Positions 44,101 to 53,290 are shown, counted from the stretch's first letter. The stretch: DNA of 64,000 bases from Paenibacillus sp. EZ-K15 (GCF_002573715.1 NZ_PDHM01000016.1:537649-601648); one strand, 5' to 3'. The notes: generated by a model from the sequence alone, not told the origin. Numbers and translations: made by a program.

Positions 44101-44710
44101 TAATGTTGTCATCCACAACAAAGCGATCGAGCTGTTGAGCACGGAAAATCTTGCGCTTCACAAGTCGGCGGAGTCCTCGGAAACGGAATTCCCTTATTAT
44201 TCTCCTGATATGGCCGTGGATGGCAATGAATCGACCCGCTGGTCCAGTGCGTATGTCGATGATGCCTGGTTCCTCGTGGATTTGGGAGAGAACAAGGAAA
44301 TCAATAAAGTCACTATAAAGTGGCAAGGCGCTTACGCGGAGAAATATCAGATTCTGGTTTCGGGTGACAAGACGAACTGGGAGAATATTTCCGGCGAAGG
44401 CGGCGTCATCGAGTCGAAGGGAACACTGGACATTCTGGAGTTCGACACCAAGCAAGCCCGATATGTGAAGTTCCAAGGCGTGAAGAGGGCAACCGTCTTC
44501 GGCAACTCGTTCTTTGAGTTTGAGGTGTATTCACCGGGGAACATCCCTGAATATAAGGACCTGCTTGCCAAGATGGAGTTCCTTCTCACGAAGGTGAATG
44601 AAAATTCAAAGCTGCATCAATTACTGCTTCAGGTATTGAATCGCTATCCATATGACGCGAATCGTCCGATTGATCCTATGAAGACATTAATCAAGCAGAT
44701 TGAGGAGTAA
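41192..44710 (+). CDS. Secreted multidomain GH20 beta-N-acetylhexosaminidase
   Basis: The 1172-residue precursor has a signal peptide (cleavage near ASAQ), an N-terminal discoidin/CBM32-like domain (about 90-230), a GH20b N-domain and a GH20 catalytic domain (about 455-800). The catalytic pair Asp613-Glu614 sits in HIGTDEYWG. A LamG-like concanavalin domain (about 815-985) and a second discoidin-like domain (about 990-1110) follow. GH20 enzymes release terminal GlcNAc, GalNAc or lacto-N-biose. The added carbohydrate-binding domains suggest glycoprotein or chitin-type polymers at the cell surface. GGAGGGAACTG precedes the ATG, and a cre-like site lies upstream. Confidence 0.92.
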   Translation: MKKTVYIKIVCLLLSLVVGMTSAFVAVQPASAQAKTKQESGNVESSDTGAIITFPDNKNDTPPSVTDVVYDKDGTIMPNGQSDDEAARLLAEATFSGTNLALNAPAFSSGNEVDYLTPDLAVDGKGNTRWSSAIEDDQWFYVDLGEKKSFDRVVIRWQTPADTYKILVSDDAQTWVNVKDNDGIIQSKGGVETVDFPSLEARYVKFQGIKRAPVEGTLYGYSFYEFEVYQLNDLQSVIDKVAGVLNVQAGQTKLDWSAAEVPVGYSVSVYGSDRLPVVDLEGNIRTPLVDAKVNLIIQVEDLNQPDRKLLSDNMTVIVPGLHEQTPDRNAEPDVIPSLREWYGDSGNYTLTESSRIVVDPKDESVLRKAAEITRDDLLDLTGYELEVTAGQPRTGDLYLAIDPSLSWLGDEGNVFKVSEYVSITSSSATGSFFGTRTALQIIKQNEDRTIPRGEARDYPKYEKRGLMIDVARKYFTIDFLRDYVKQLSWYKMNMFQIHLNDDVGTPFADGTTAAYRLESTMYPGLASGNGHYTKQEFKELQWMAMDYGINVVPEIDTPGHSRAFTSYNPALGDERGLDISKPETVEFVKSLFNEYLDGSDPTFVGPEVHIGTDEYWGPDIERFRWYMDTLVKHINSKGKHPIMWGGLTMYNGTTPISNDATMGIWYEPYGAPQQAVDLGYDVINSQNVFLYIVPTLYGNYLNSQFLYNEWEPNKWENTTLPLGHPRVKGGMFSMWNDLSDANSVSMDDAHIRLMPGIQVVAEKMWTGTRDDKSFSQFEQRTKILGDAPNADRSHKITVNNQDHLVMKYLFEQSFKDDSGNGFDGKGVNVDITGGKYQQGVRFNGGKSYIETPVDAIGFGWTASMWIKPDKNNPDDAVLMESPAGTLKLKQGKTGKLGFTKEHYDSTFNYVVPEDKWTHILLKGDDKGVSLFVNLDEYVERLEMQYPKMHTLVLPTLRIGSETNAFKGVLDNVVIHNKAIELLSTENLALHKSAESSETEFPYYSPDMAVDGNESTRWSSAYVDDAWFLVDLGENKEINKVTIKWQGAYAEKYQILVSGDKTNWENISGEGGVIESKGTLDILEFDTKQARYVKFQGVKRATVFGNSFFEFEVYSPGNIPEYKDLLAKMEFLLTKVNENSKLHQLLLQVLNRYPYDANRPIDPMKTLIKQIEE

Positions 44711-44720
44711 TAGCAAAACT

Positions 44721-44758
44721 AAAAAAACCTCGTATCCTTCACGGATACGGGGTTTTTT
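44721..44758. terminator. Terminator after the GH20 gene
   Basis: AAAAAACCTCGTATCC pairs with GGATACGGGGTTTTTT (one G-U pair) around TTCAC. A and T flanks let it also end the leftward small gene. Confidence 0.88.
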
Positions 44759-44797
44759 AATCATGGAGGGATCTCTAAAAAGAGGTTGGATTGAACG

Positions 44798-44983
44798 TTA
44801 ATGGTTAATATCGCACTTGTTCATTATGAAGGAGATTTGATTCTCCAATCGGTTGAGTTGTTCCTGTGTTTCTTGGTCTTCAGCACCCTGTTCCCGCAGA
44901 GCGGCAAGTTCTTGCTTAAGCTGATGGAGATCGTCGCTGGCTTTCGCGCAGTTATAGTCGCTTTCCAAATTGTCGAGCATCAT
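44798..44983 (-). CDS. Small coiled-coil protein
   Basis: The 61-residue protein is almost wholly alpha-helical and rich in Gln, Glu and Leu (LHQLKQELAALREQGAED, then QEQLNRLENQISFI), with heptad-like spacing of leucines. It has two cysteines. AGGAGGAACC precedes the start. I do not recognise a family; small helical proteins of this kind often act as adaptors or spore or cell-division accessories, but nothing here says which. Confidence 0.6.
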   Translation of the reverse strand: MMLDNLESDYNCAKASDDLHQLKQELAALREQGAEDQETQEQLNRLENQISFIMNKCDINH

Positions 44984-45056
44984 GGTTCCTCCTTGGTTGT
45001 ATGATGTGGTTCTTCACTAGTATGGAGGATACTTCCAAAGTTATTCACGGCCGCGG

Positions 45057-45860
45057 TTAAACGAGCTTTTTTCGAATCGCGCCTGAAATCAAGTCGGTCA
45101 AGGTAATCATGACGATAATCCCGAGCAAAATAATGCCGACGCGGTCCCAATTCCGTGAGCTCAGCGCGAAAATAAGCGGTGTCCCGATGCCACCTGCGCC
45201 GATGACGCCGAGGATGGTGGCGGAGCGGAGGTTGATTTCGAAGCGGTAGAGGATATACGACAAAAAACCGGGCAGTACCTGTGGCACAACGGCGAACCGG
45301 ACAATTTGCAGCCGAGTCGCACCAGCAGCGATCAGCGCTTCGGTCGGGCCCGTATCGATCTGCTCCACCTCTTCGGAGAACAGTTTGCCGAGCATGCCTA
45401 CTGAATGCAGACCGAGTGCCAGCACGCCTGCAAAAGAACCGGGGCCTACCGCCTTGATGAACAATAGCGCCATTACGATTTCAGGAAAGACGCGGATGAG
45501 GCTGAGCAGCACTTTGCCTGATCCGGAGGCGAATATGGACCCGGTCATGTTGGCTGCGGCCCAGAAAGCGAACGGGATACAGATGACAGCCGAGATGATC
45601 GTCCCCAAAATGGAAATCGCCAAGGTATCCAGCAAGCCACGCAGCAAATCCTCACCGTCTGGTAAATAAACAAAATCCCAATCGGGTGAAAACAGGCCGG
45701 AGAAGATAGCTTTTGTCACCTGACCTGCCGTTTCTTTAATGCCAGAGTACGGGATCCCCGAGAAAGCCCAAACATAAACGATCGCCAGCACGACGTAGAT
45801 AAGCCAGCGGAGACGGCTTTTTTTCGGTTGGGGAACGATGTCGTTCCATGATTTGCTCAT
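45057..45860 (-). CDS. phnE: Phosphonate ABC transporter permease PhnE (second copy)
   Basis: The 267-residue permease has about six membrane helices and the binding-protein-dependent permease loop EALIAAGATRLQIVRFAVVPQVLP. GVIGAGGIGTPL near the end is typical of PhnE. Its start overlaps the upstream phnE stop by 4 bp. With the other PhnE it should form the membrane channel for phosphonate, phosphite or phosphate import. It is the last gene of the phn operon. Confidence 0.93.
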   Translation of the reverse strand: MSKSWNDIVPQPKKSRLRWLIYVVLAIVYVWAFSGIPYSGIKETAGQVTKAIFSGLFSPDWDFVYLPDGEDLLRGLLDTLAISILGTIISAVICIPFAFWAAANMTGSIFASGSGKVLLSLIRVFPEIVMALLFIKAVGPGSFAGVLALGLHSVGMLGKLFSEEVEQIDTGPTEALIAAGATRLQIVRFAVVPQVLPGFLSYILYRFEINLRSATILGVIGAGGIGTPLIFALSSRNWDRVGIILLGIIVMITLTDLISGAIRKKLV

Positions 45861-46681
45861 AACAATTTCTCCCGCAATTTCGTACTAAGATAGTCGATCA
45901 TCAGGACGACAATCAGGGTGAAGATGATGATCAAGCATGTCTTGTCGTACTCAAAAAATCCGAGCGTCACTTCATAATAATGACCGATCCCGCCAGCTCC
46001 CACCAGACCGAGCACGGCAGCGGCACGAACATTGATTTCGAACGTGTACAGCGTATAAGAAGCGAAATGTGCCCGAATCTGCGGGACTGCACCGTATACG
46101 ATCAGCTGCGGGAGATTTGCCCCGGCAGCGGTCATCGCCTCCAGCGGGCCAGGGTCTATCGCTTCCAGTGCTTCATAGGTGAGTTTAGCAATCAGACCCA
46201 GTGAAAAGACGGATAGGGCAAAAATCCCCGGTAACGGGCCCAGCCCCAATATCGCGACAAAAAAAGCGGCAAGCAAAAGGTCAGGAATGGTCCGGATCAA
46301 GTTCAGCAGGAAGCGAACAGGATAGGTGATCCACCGGCTTTTGACCAAATTGCCTGCACACAGCAGCGCAACAGGAACCGCCAGGATGGCCCCGAGCGTC
46401 GTGCCGATCAGCGCCATGCGTATCGTCTCCAGCATCGCCTCCCAAATGTTGTCGAGATAGCTCCATTTCGGCGGGAACATTTCCCGCAGCAGGTCAAGCA
46501 TGTTCGGCAGTCCTTCCACAAGCTCCTTGAAGGTAGCGTCCGTCTGCAGCGCACTACCCCAGACGAGAAGCAGCAGTAAAGCCGCTGTCATGTAATGCTT
46601 CAGTTTGCCCGGCGGTTTCGGGCGAGGAGGGGGAGCCTGAGCTGATTGCTTGAATGGCGCCGTTTCCAGTTCCATCTTCAT
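45857..46681 (-). CDS. phnE: Phosphonate ABC transporter permease PhnE (first copy)
   Basis: The 274-residue permease has a proline-rich N-terminus ([11 protein letters not shown]), six membrane helices and the EAA-type loop [22 protein letters not shown], then [12 protein letters not shown]. Its ATG overlaps the phnC stop (ATGA). The two PhnE copies are related but clearly diverged, so they probably form a heterodimer, as in several Bacillales Phn transporters. Confidence 0.93.
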   Translation of the reverse strand: MKMELETAPFKQSAQAPPPRPKPPGKLKHYMTAALLLLLVWGSALQTDATFKELVEGLPNMLDLLREMFPPKWSYLDNIWEAMLETIRMALIGTTLGAILAVPVALLCAGNLVKSRWITYPVRFLLNLIRTIPDLLLAAFFVAILGLGPLPGIFALSVFSLGLIAKLTYEALEAIDPGPLEAMTAAGANLPQLIVYGAVPQIRAHFASYTLYTFEINVRAAAVLGLVGAGGIGHYYEVTLGFFEYDKTCLIIIFTLIVVLMIDYLSTKLREKLL

Positions 46682-47451
46682 ACAGCCGTTTCCTCCAATA
46701 GCTCATCCTTGCCGAATGGCCGCCCGTATATTTCCGTAAACCGTTCGTCCGTCGCTTCCGATACCGATCCATCAAAGACAACCTCCCCGGCACGCAATCC
46801 GATAATCCGTGTAGCATACTGCCGGGCCAGATCGATCGAATGCAGATTCACGATCGTCGTAATTTCGGATTCCGTGTTAATCCGTTTGAGATCATCCATG
46901 ACCTGTTTCGTGGTCAAAGGATCGAGGGAAGCAACCGGCTCGTCCGCCAGTATGATCTTGGCCTCCTGCGCGAGCACTCGTGCAATCGCGACCCGCTGCT
47001 GCTGTCCGCCGGACAGCTCATCGGCACGGGCATACGCCTTCTGGACAATGCCTACCCGGTCCAGCGCCTGAAAGGCCAGATCCACATCGTCCTTCGGAAA
47101 TCGGCCAAGCAGGGTGAGCAGGGTGGAGTGGTATCCGACGCGTCCTGCGAGCACATTGCGGAGTACGGAAGAGCGCTTCACAAGATTGAAGCTCTGAAAA
47201 ATCATGCCGATGTTCCTTCTGATGCGGCGCAGTTCTTTGCCCTTGGCCGCTGTAATCGATTTACCGTCGATCACGATTTCGCCTTCGGTAATGTCGTGAA
47301 GCCGGTTCATCGACCGCAGCAGGGTCGACTTCCCGGCGCCGGACAGCCCGACGATCGCCACGAATTCGCCGCGGCCGATCGTCAGATTGATATGGTTCAG
47401 TCCTTTGGTTCCATTAGCGTAAGTTTTCGAAACGTTGCGAATTTCAATCAT
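46678..47451 (-). CDS. phnC: Phosphonate ABC transporter ATPase PhnC
   Basis: The 257-residue ATPase has Walker [10 protein letters not shown], signature [13 protein letters not shown], Walker [14 protein letters not shown] and the switch His in [12 protein letters not shown]. The overall sequence follows PhnC. It energises the two PhnE permeases and lies 20 bp after phnD on the same transcript. Confidence 0.95.
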   Translation of the reverse strand: MIEIRNVSKTYANGTKGLNHINLTIGRGEFVAIVGLSGAGKSTLLRSMNRLHDITEGEIVIDGKSITAAKGKELRRIRRNIGMIFQSFNLVKRSSVLRNVLAGRVGYHSTLLTLLGRFPKDDVDLAFQALDRVGIVQKAYARADELSGGQQQRVAIARVLAQEAKIILADEPVASLDPLTTKQVMDDLKRINTESEITTIVNLHSIDLARQYATRIIGLRAGEVVFDGSVSEATDERFTEIYGRPFGKDELLEETAV

Positions 47452-47471
47452 GGCACCCAGTCCCTTATCAT

Positions 47472-48461
47472 TTACTCTGTCTTTACCTTTTCGCCGTATT
47501 CACGGACAATCTCAAATTGAGTGTCATCCGATTTTACATATCCTTCGTGGGTGTAAATTTCGGAAATGATCTTGTGGCCTTCTTCGTCCTGGCCGATCTC
47601 GATAAATGCATTCTGCAGCTTCTGGGTCCATTCTGCACTCATATCGGAACGTACGCTGATCGTATCGTTTGGAATTTTCTCCGTATAGGTCAGTACGCGC
47701 GTATCTTCAAACACGGTTGGATAATCGGTCTTAACGACATTTCGGGCATCCTGGAAAATGGCTGCTGCATGGACATCGCCGTTCAACACGGCAAGGACAG
47801 CTTGGTCATGACCTTTAACCGTAATCGGCTCGACGTCCTTCAACGGGTCGATTCCGTTATCCATCAGAACCGCGGCCGGCCATACATAACCGGCAGAGGA
47901 AGACACGTTTTGGTAGGCGATTTTTTTGCCCTTCAGGTCGGCAACGGATTGGATGGCGGAATCCTTTTTCACGATCATCATCGCCTTGTAGAAATCCACA
48001 AGCTCATCCGTAGGCTCACCCGTTTCATCCTTGACGCCAAAGCGTTGGGCCTGCAGAATAACCTCAGCTGCGCCTTTCTCCTTGGCAAGAACATACGCGG
48101 TTGGCGGCAGGAAGCCGACGTCTACTTTTTTGGAAGCCATCGCTTCAACAATCGTGTTATAGTCAGTTGATACGCTGACCTGTACGGGGATTCTGATTTT
48201 GTCGGACAGCAGCTTTTCAAGCGGCTTGGCTTTGGCTTCAAGCGTGTCGGCATTCTGGGAAGGAACAAATTGGACGGTCAGTTTTTCAGGGACATACCCG
48301 GTTGATTCTGTATTCGTGCTGCTGCCTGTGCTTGTGCCTTGCGAGTTCTCCTGGCCGGCGTTTGCCGCGGCTTTGCCGCCGGTGTCGGTATTACTGCCGC
48401 ATCCGCTGATGACAGCGAAGGACAATAACAGGGGCATCGTGAATTTCATCCATTTTTTCAA
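47472..48461 (-). CDS. phnD: Phosphate/phosphite/phosphonate-binding lipoprotein PhnD
   Basis: The 329-residue precursor is a lipoprotein (VISGCGSN lipobox) with a Ser/Thr/Gly-rich linker and the PhnD/SBP fold: [32 protein letters not shown], and [19 protein letters not shown], which holds the Ser-x-Gly-Tyr ligand loop. It captures the oxyanion outside the membrane. I chose the TTG start at 48461, 7 nt after GGAGGT; an ATG five codons upstream overlaps the ribosome site. Expression should be under phosphate control through the PhoP box upstream. Confidence 0.92.
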   Translation of the reverse strand: MKKWMKFTMPLLLSFAVISGCGSNTDTGGKAAANAGQENSQGTSTGSSTNTESTGYVPEKLTVQFVPSQNADTLEAKAKPLEKLLSDKIRIPVQVSVSTDYNTIVEAMASKKVDVGFLPPTAYVLAKEKGAAEVILQAQRFGVKDETGEPTDELVDFYKAMMIVKKDSAIQSVADLKGKKIAYQNVSSSAGYVWPAAVLMDNGIDPLKDVEPITVKGHDQAVLAVLNGDVHAAAIFQDARNVVKTDYPTVFEDTRVLTYTEKIPNDTISVRSDMSAEWTQKLQNAFIEIGQDEEGHKIISEIYTHEGYVKSDDTQFEIVREYGEKVKTE

Positions 48462-48508
48462 AGCAATGACCTCCATTTTATAAGTTAATGATATGTCTTA
48501 CCTGCTCC

Positions 48509-48562
48509 ACTATACGGAGAGAGTGTTAATGGCCTGTCAATGAAATGATAACTTTTTGTAAA
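48509..48562 (-). promoter_or_regulatory. PhoP box and -10 of the phn operon
   Basis: On the minus strand TTTACA, TTATCA, TTGACA and TTAACA occur with an exact 11-bp period (48562 to 48524). TATAGT (48514-48509) follows 9 bp later as -10. This is the four-hexamer TT(A/C/T)ACA arrangement bound by PhoP in Bacillus, placed where activating boxes lie. Confidence 0.82.
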
Positions 48563-48637
48563 GACATGGAATTTTAATATAAAACTGCATTTCGGTTGAT
48601 AGAATGGCTTGAAGAAGATATGAACAGGAGAGATGGT

Positions 48638-50242
48638 ATGAATTCGACGAATAAAATGACGATTGCCGTGCTGGCTACCAGTGACATACACGGGCATCTG
48701 TACCCAACGGATTACCGGACTCAGGACGAACGGAATATGGGGCTCGGCAAGCTGGCGTCCCTGATCCGTGAAGAGCGGCGTATACATCCGGACCTGCTGC
48801 TCATCGATAATGGAGATTTGATTCAAGGCTCTCCGCTGGCTTCCTATGCAGTAAAAAGAGGAACTGATATCCACCCTATGATTAGTGCGCTGAATGAGCT
48901 GGGTTATGATGCAGCCGTTCCGGGTAACCATGAGTTTAATTATGGTATAGAGACGCTCAGAAAAGCGGTGCGGGATTCCCGGTTTCCTTGGCTGTCTGCT
49001 GGTATCCGGTTGCAGGATAGAAGGGAGCACGCCCTCGGAAAGCCCTATTTAATCAAGCACATCGGTGGCATCCGTGTGGCGGTGGTGGGTGTGACGACGC
49101 ACTACATTCCGAACTGGGAGAATCCGTCCCACATTCAGGGTCTCGAATTCCAGGATGCCTTGGAAACCGTGAAGGAATGGGTGCCGCGCATCCGTCTGGA
49201 GGAGCAGCCCGATGTGATGATCGTGGTTTACCACGGCGGATTTGAGCGGGATATAGAAACCGGTGAACCGGCGGAGAGCATTACCGGGGAAAACCAGGCT
49301 TACGCCATATGTGCCGAGGTAGAAGGTATTGATGTGCTCATCACCGGGCATCAGCATCGGCTGCTTGCAGGGCAGGTGCACGGAGTGACGGTGGTCCAAC
49401 CCGGCTTCAGCGGACAGGCCATTGGCAAGATCAGCTTGGATCTGATCAGAGAACAGGAACGCTGGATTATCGCGGATAAGCGGGCCGAGTTACTGCGACC
49501 GGAGACAGGGACAATAGCCGATACGGTGTTGCTCGCTTCCAGCCGGGATATAGAAGACCGGACCCAGGCATGGCTCGACGAGCCGATCGGACGGGTAGAG
49601 GGTGACATGAGCATGAACGATTCTTTCGCCTGTCGTCTAGAGGAGCATCCCTTTATTGAGTTCATCCATCGCGTGCAAATGGAATATGCGGGAGTCAATG
49701 TATCCTGCACGGCATTGCTAAGTGAAGATTCCAAGGGCTTTGGAGAGATTATTACAAGGCGGGATATCCTTACGAATTTCATGTATCCGAATACGCTGGT
49801 CGTTCTGCGTCTGACCGGGCGCGACATTCGGGACGCGCTGGAACAGACAGCCTGTTATTTTACGGTCGGCCCGAACGGGACCCCTGCCGTGAACCCGGCA
49901 TATGTGGAACCGAAAGCGCAGCACTATAATTACGACATGTGGGAAGGCATTGAATATACAATAAACCTTGCAGAGCCCCCAGGATCTAGGGTCAGCAGGC
50001 TGAAATATAACGGCGCCGACTTGCCGGGCGAGATGGAGCTGGATGTGGTCATGAACAGCTACCGGGCAAGAGGCGGAGGGGATTACAGCATGTTCCAGGG
50101 GAAAGTAGTGATTCGGGAGATTCTGATCGACAGCGCGGAGTTAGTGGAACAGTATATCTCGGAGCGCGGAAACATCGCGGCTGTGTGTAATCACAATTGG
50201 GAAATTGTCATAGAGAGGAAATTGCTTGATGACAATTGTTAA
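48638..50242 (+). CDS. 5'-nucleotidase / 2',3'-cyclic nucleotide phosphodiesterase family protein
   Basis: The 534-residue protein has a calcineurin-like metallophosphatase domain: TSDIHGH (Asp16, His18), IDNGDLIQGS, PGNHEFNYG, VVYHGG and ITGHQHR. The 5'-nucleotidase C-terminal substrate domain follows (ITRRDILTNFMYPN, TGRDIRDALEQT, NSYRARGGGDYSMF). No signal peptide is present, so unlike most relatives it is probably cytosolic, as B. subtilis YunD is predicted to be. I chose ATG 48638, 7 nt after AGGAG. It is divergent from phnDCEE and may share its phosphate control. Confidence 0.9.
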   Translation: MNSTNKMTIAVLATSDIHGHLYPTDYRTQDERNMGLGKLASLIREERRIHPDLLLIDNGDLIQGSPLASYAVKRGTDIHPMISALNELGYDAAVPGNHEFNYGIETLRKAVRDSRFPWLSAGIRLQDRREHALGKPYLIKHIGGIRVAVVGVTTHYIPNWENPSHIQGLEFQDALETVKEWVPRIRLEEQPDVMIVVYHGGFERDIETGEPAESITGENQAYAICAEVEGIDVLITGHQHRLLAGQVHGVTVVQPGFSGQAIGKISLDLIREQERWIIADKRAELLRPETGTIADTVLLASSRDIEDRTQAWLDEPIGRVEGDMSMNDSFACRLEEHPFIEFIHRVQMEYAGVNVSCTALLSEDSKGFGEIITRRDILTNFMYPNTLVVLRLTGRDIRDALEQTACYFTVGPNGTPAVNPAYVEPKAQHYNYDMWEGIEYTINLAEPPGSRVSRLKYNGADLPGEMELDVVMNSYRARGGGDYSMFQGKVVIREILIDSAELVEQYISERGNIAAVCNHNWEIVIERKLLDDNC

Positions 50243-50327
50243 CTTAAGGAGAGGATTTAAATCTATAATACGGTCTAACGGAACTGTCCTTACCATCGCG
50301 GCTTGCGCACTAATTTATTTAGCCCTC

Positions 50328-50359
50328 TTGACTTTATACCTAACTAGAGAGTTTATACT
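50328..50359 (+). promoter_or_regulatory. MerR-type promoter with long spacer
   Basis: TTGACT (50328-50333) and TATACT (50354-50359) are separated by 20 bp instead of 17. A stretched spacer is the mark of promoters twisted open by MerR regulators, and the gene that follows is a MerR protein. Confidence 0.65.
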
Positions 50360-50392
50360 CAAACCAACAAATCAAGAGAGATGGTGAAAGCA

Positions 50393-51220
50393 TTGTTTAA
50401 AATCAGCGAATTTTCCAGGCTGAGCCGGATTCCGTTACAAACCCTGCGCTACTACGATCAGATCGGAATCCTGAAGCCGGCTATGATCGATGAATCGACT
50501 GGATATCGGTATTATTATGCCGAACAGCTACTGGAGATCAACCGGATAGTCATATTTAAGGAGTTGGGGTTCACGTTGCAGCAGATCGCGCAGCTCCTTC
50601 ATGAAGATATATCAACGGAACAGATACGCGGCATGCTGAGGCTCAAGGAGAGTGAAATCGCGCGGCAGCTTGATATCGAGCGGTCTAGGCTCGCCCGGGT
50701 TAAAGAAAGGATGCAGCTTCTGGAACGTGATGGAAAGGTAGATAAAAAACAAGAGGTTGTCATGAAACGCGTTGAAGCCATGCACATGATCACTTATGCT
50801 TCCCATGGCACTGTTGAGGATATCCCAAGCCTTTTCGAAATGTTCAGTGGTCTGCTTGATGGCCGAGCCAAGTCGCTATTATACGGTCCGCAGACGTTGT
50901 TGTGGAACGTATCCGGCAGCAAGGAGCAAGTGTTTGAGTTCGAAGCCGGTTATGCCGTAAAATCGGACACATTCAAGCTGCCCGAGCATCTCCAGTATCG
51001 ATCCCTGCCTTCCGAGACCATGGCCACGCTGTTATTCCGCTCGGATTCGATGTATTCCGAAACGGCATGCCTGGATCTTGCCGAATGGATTGAGCAGCAT
51101 GGTTACTTCGTTCGAAGCGACCAGCCCGGAAGAGAAACCTATGTACCCTTATCCGGTGAGCCGGGGATTTGTATCATCGAAATTCAAATACCCATTGAAA
51201 ATAAAGAGGAACGGGTATGA
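50393..51220 (+). CDS. MerR family regulator (BmrR-like)
   Basis: The roughly 275-residue protein has the MerR winged helix (FKISEFSRLSRIPLQTLRYY), the dimerisation helix (about 75-115) and a C-terminal ligand domain like the BmrR/GyrI type (about 135-270). These sense hydrophobic cations and drugs. The family usually begins at FKISEFS, so I prefer TTG 50393, 6 nt after GGTG; ATG 50381 directly touches the ribosome site and is the alternative. Its stop overlaps the start of an MFS exporter by 4 bp, the expected target. Confidence 0.88.
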   Translation: MFKISEFSRLSRIPLQTLRYYDQIGILKPAMIDESTGYRYYYAEQLLEINRIVIFKELGFTLQQIAQLLHEDISTEQIRGMLRLKESEIARQLDIERSRLARVKERMQLLERDGKVDKKQEVVMKRVEAMHMITYASHGTVEDIPSLFEMFSGLLDGRAKSLLYGPQTLLWNVSGSKEQVFEFEAGYAVKSDTFKLPEHLQYRSLPSETMATLLFRSDSMYSETACLDLAEWIEQHGYFVRSDQPGRETYVPLSGEPGICIIEIQIPIENKEERV

Positions 51221-52386
51221 GAAATAAATGGATCGTTTATTTGCTGGCCCTAGCCGTGTTTCTCATTGGGACGATCGAGTACATTATAAGCGGAATTCTT
51301 CCCATCGTAGCAGAAGACCTTGGGATTATGACGTCCACAGCCGGATCACTCGTAACGTCATTCGCCCTTTCCGCAGCGATTGGCGCACCCGTGGTGATCG
51401 CCGCAACCATCCGGGTGGACCGTAAAAAAATGCTGCTCATCATGCTCGGCATTTTTATTTTAAGCAGTTGTCTCGTTTATATTAGTGACTCACTTGAGAT
51501 GATGCTGATGACTCGAATGATCCAGGGCCTCAGCGGTGGAACTGCCACAGTCATTGCAATGGCCGTAGCCACCCGTATGGTTGAAGAACGGAATCGGGGT
51601 CGCGCGATCGGCACGATTTTGATGGGACTTAGCAGCTCTCTGGTGCTCGGCGTGCCAATCGGTACGCTTTTAAGCGAAACCATGGGGTGGAGAACCTTAT
51701 TCATCATCGCTGGATTGCTGACGGTAATTCCGTTCCTTGCAGTCTTTGCCAAAGTCCCGTCCATTACCGAACAAAAAGCCATTACACTCGGAAAGCAGCT
51801 GTCGATTTTGAAGGATAAAAAAATGGTGCTGGCTGTTGCCATTACGCTGTTATATATCGGAGGATACTCTTCGCTATTTACGTATATATCCCCCTATTTG
51901 CAACAGAGTACCGACTTAACGGCAACGGCGCTTTCCGGTATTCTATTGATTTCGGGCATTTGCAGCTTTGCCGGCTCCAAATTTGGAGGGGGGATTGCGG
52001 ATGCGAAGGGGTCCAAGTTCACGATCTACGTCGGGCTGTCCATCCAAGCCGGAACATTACTGCTCCTAACTTGGTTCAACGGTTCGATCTATGCTGTTAT
52101 TCCATTAATCATGATATGGATGGCCGCCACATGGGCGACATCCCCGGCACAGCAGTTGTATTTAGTTACCTTGGTGCCACAGTCACCGGATATAGCCTTA
52201 AGTGTCAACACTTCGTTTATCCAATTTGGCTTCGCCCTCGGCTCAGGAATCGGGGGATTGGTGATCAGCAGCTCCTCCATTGGCAACCTGGGCTGGTCCG
52301 GGTTGGTCATGGTTTTGGTAGCGCTCTTGCTAGCAGTCCGATTGTTCGCTTACGATAAAGTCACTGAACATGCAATGAGGGTATAG
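51217..52386 (+). CDS. MFS exporter (DHA1 family)
   Basis: The 389-residue protein has 12 membrane helices and DHA1 signatures: the motif-A region RVDRKKMLLIM after helix 2, GLSGGTATVIAMAVATRM in helix 4, and GVPIGTLLSETMGWR in motif C position. It resembles the PbuE/AraJ/YbcL group of drug or purine exporters. Transcribed with the MerR gene through an ATGA overlap, it is likely induced by the compound it removes. Confidence 0.9.
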   Translation: MRNKWIVYLLALAVFLIGTIEYIISGILPIVAEDLGIMTSTAGSLVTSFALSAAIGAPVVIAATIRVDRKKMLLIMLGIFILSSCLVYISDSLEMMLMTRMIQGLSGGTATVIAMAVATRMVEERNRGRAIGTILMGLSSSLVLGVPIGTLLSETMGWRTLFIIAGLLTVIPFLAVFAKVPSITEQKAITLGKQLSILKDKKMVLAVAITLLYIGGYSSLFTYISPYLQQSTDLTATALSGILLISGICSFAGSKFGGGIADAKGSKFTIYVGLSIQAGTLLLLTWFNGSIYAVIPLIMIWMAATWATSPAQQLYLVTLVPQSPDIALSVNTSFIQFGFALGSGIGGLVISSSSIGNLGWSGLVMVLVALLLAVRLFAYDKVTEHAMRV

Positions 52387-52591
52387 GGGACGGAATCATT
52401 ATGGAGGCGGATCAGATTTTGCAAAGCAGCTAGAAAGAGGACGAAAAAATATAACGATGACAATCCTTGTCACTATTAGCAGATATGATGGGGTTAAGGA
52501 TGATCATCTTACATCCCATTTCATAGGGGAGGGAGGATCTAGAATTAACGATTTTCATCAAATATTGAACAGTTTTCTTATGAAGGGATGA
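52385..52591 (+). pseudogene. Possible gene remnant
   Basis: A 68-codon frame is open from inside the MFS stop to a TGA at 52589. It reads GGGSDFAKQLERGRKN and later RINDFHQILNSFLMKG. The composition looks protein-like, but there is no plausible start with a ribosome site; one internal ATG would give 44 residues. It may be the 3' part of a lost gene. Not recognised. Confidence 0.25.
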
Positions 52592-52598
52592 ACCAATC

Positions 52599-53099
52599 AT
52601 GTATATAACCGTTTCAGATTTTATTACAGAATGGAAGAGAGAAGCAGAATTAACGCAAAAGGTGTTAGACAGTTTGACGGATGACTCATTACGGCAGCAG
52701 GTATATCCTGAAGGCAGGACTCTGGGGAGAATTGCTTGGCATTTCGTAACGAACACCCCTGAATATTTGACTGAATTCGGGCTTGTTCTCGATCAGGTGC
52801 AAGATTCTGATGATGTACCCGCCGCGGACCAAATCGCCGAGACTTTTAGAAAAATAAGTTCAGAAGTAGCGACGGCTCTTGAAGCACAATGGACGGATGA
52901 TACTCTAAAACAAATTCAGAATGCCTTTGGACGTGAGGAATCCAATGCTACTATCTTTATGGGATTGATTAAGCACATTGCTCATCATAGAGGACAGGTT
53001 ACTGTTCTTATGCGTCAGGCGGGGTTAAATATTCCTGCGGTATATGGTCCTTCAATGGAAGGGTGGATACAAATGGGTGTAGAAAATCCGCCGCTTTGA
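52599..53099 (+). CDS. DinB family protein
   Basis: The 166-residue protein has the DinB/YfiT four-helix layout, with a metal triad of His48 in RIAWHFVTN and the two histidines of LIKHIAHHRGQ. In this superfamily the site binds zinc or nickel and some members are thiol (bacillithiol) transferases; most have no assigned reaction. The start follows AAGGGATGAACC. It is a single gene with its own terminator. Confidence 0.88.
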   Translation: MYITVSDFITEWKREAELTQKVLDSLTDDSLRQQVYPEGRTLGRIAWHFVTNTPEYLTEFGLVLDQVQDSDDVPAADQIAETFRKISSEVATALEAQWTDDTLKQIQNAFGREESNATIFMGLIKHIAHHRGQVTVLMRQAGLNIPAVYGPSMEGWIQMGVENPPL

Positions 53100-53139
53100 A
53101 CATGAATAAGCTAGGAGAACAAGAACATACACGCATAAG

Positions 53140-53166
53140 AAGTCGCGAAACATCGCGGCTTTTTTG
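53140..53166 (+). terminator. Terminator after the DinB gene
   Basis: AGTCGCGA and TCGCGGCT arms (one G-U pair) around AACA, then six T. Confidence 0.83.
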
Positions 53167-53290
53167 TTGTGACGATGTAAGATCATGAACAAATTTCATC
53201 CCCGCATTGCAGTTTTTATAGTACAATGGAATTTGTGGGTTTCTTATAGATTAGTGTCGTGAATTTAGTGGAAGAGGAGTTTTTGAGCAA

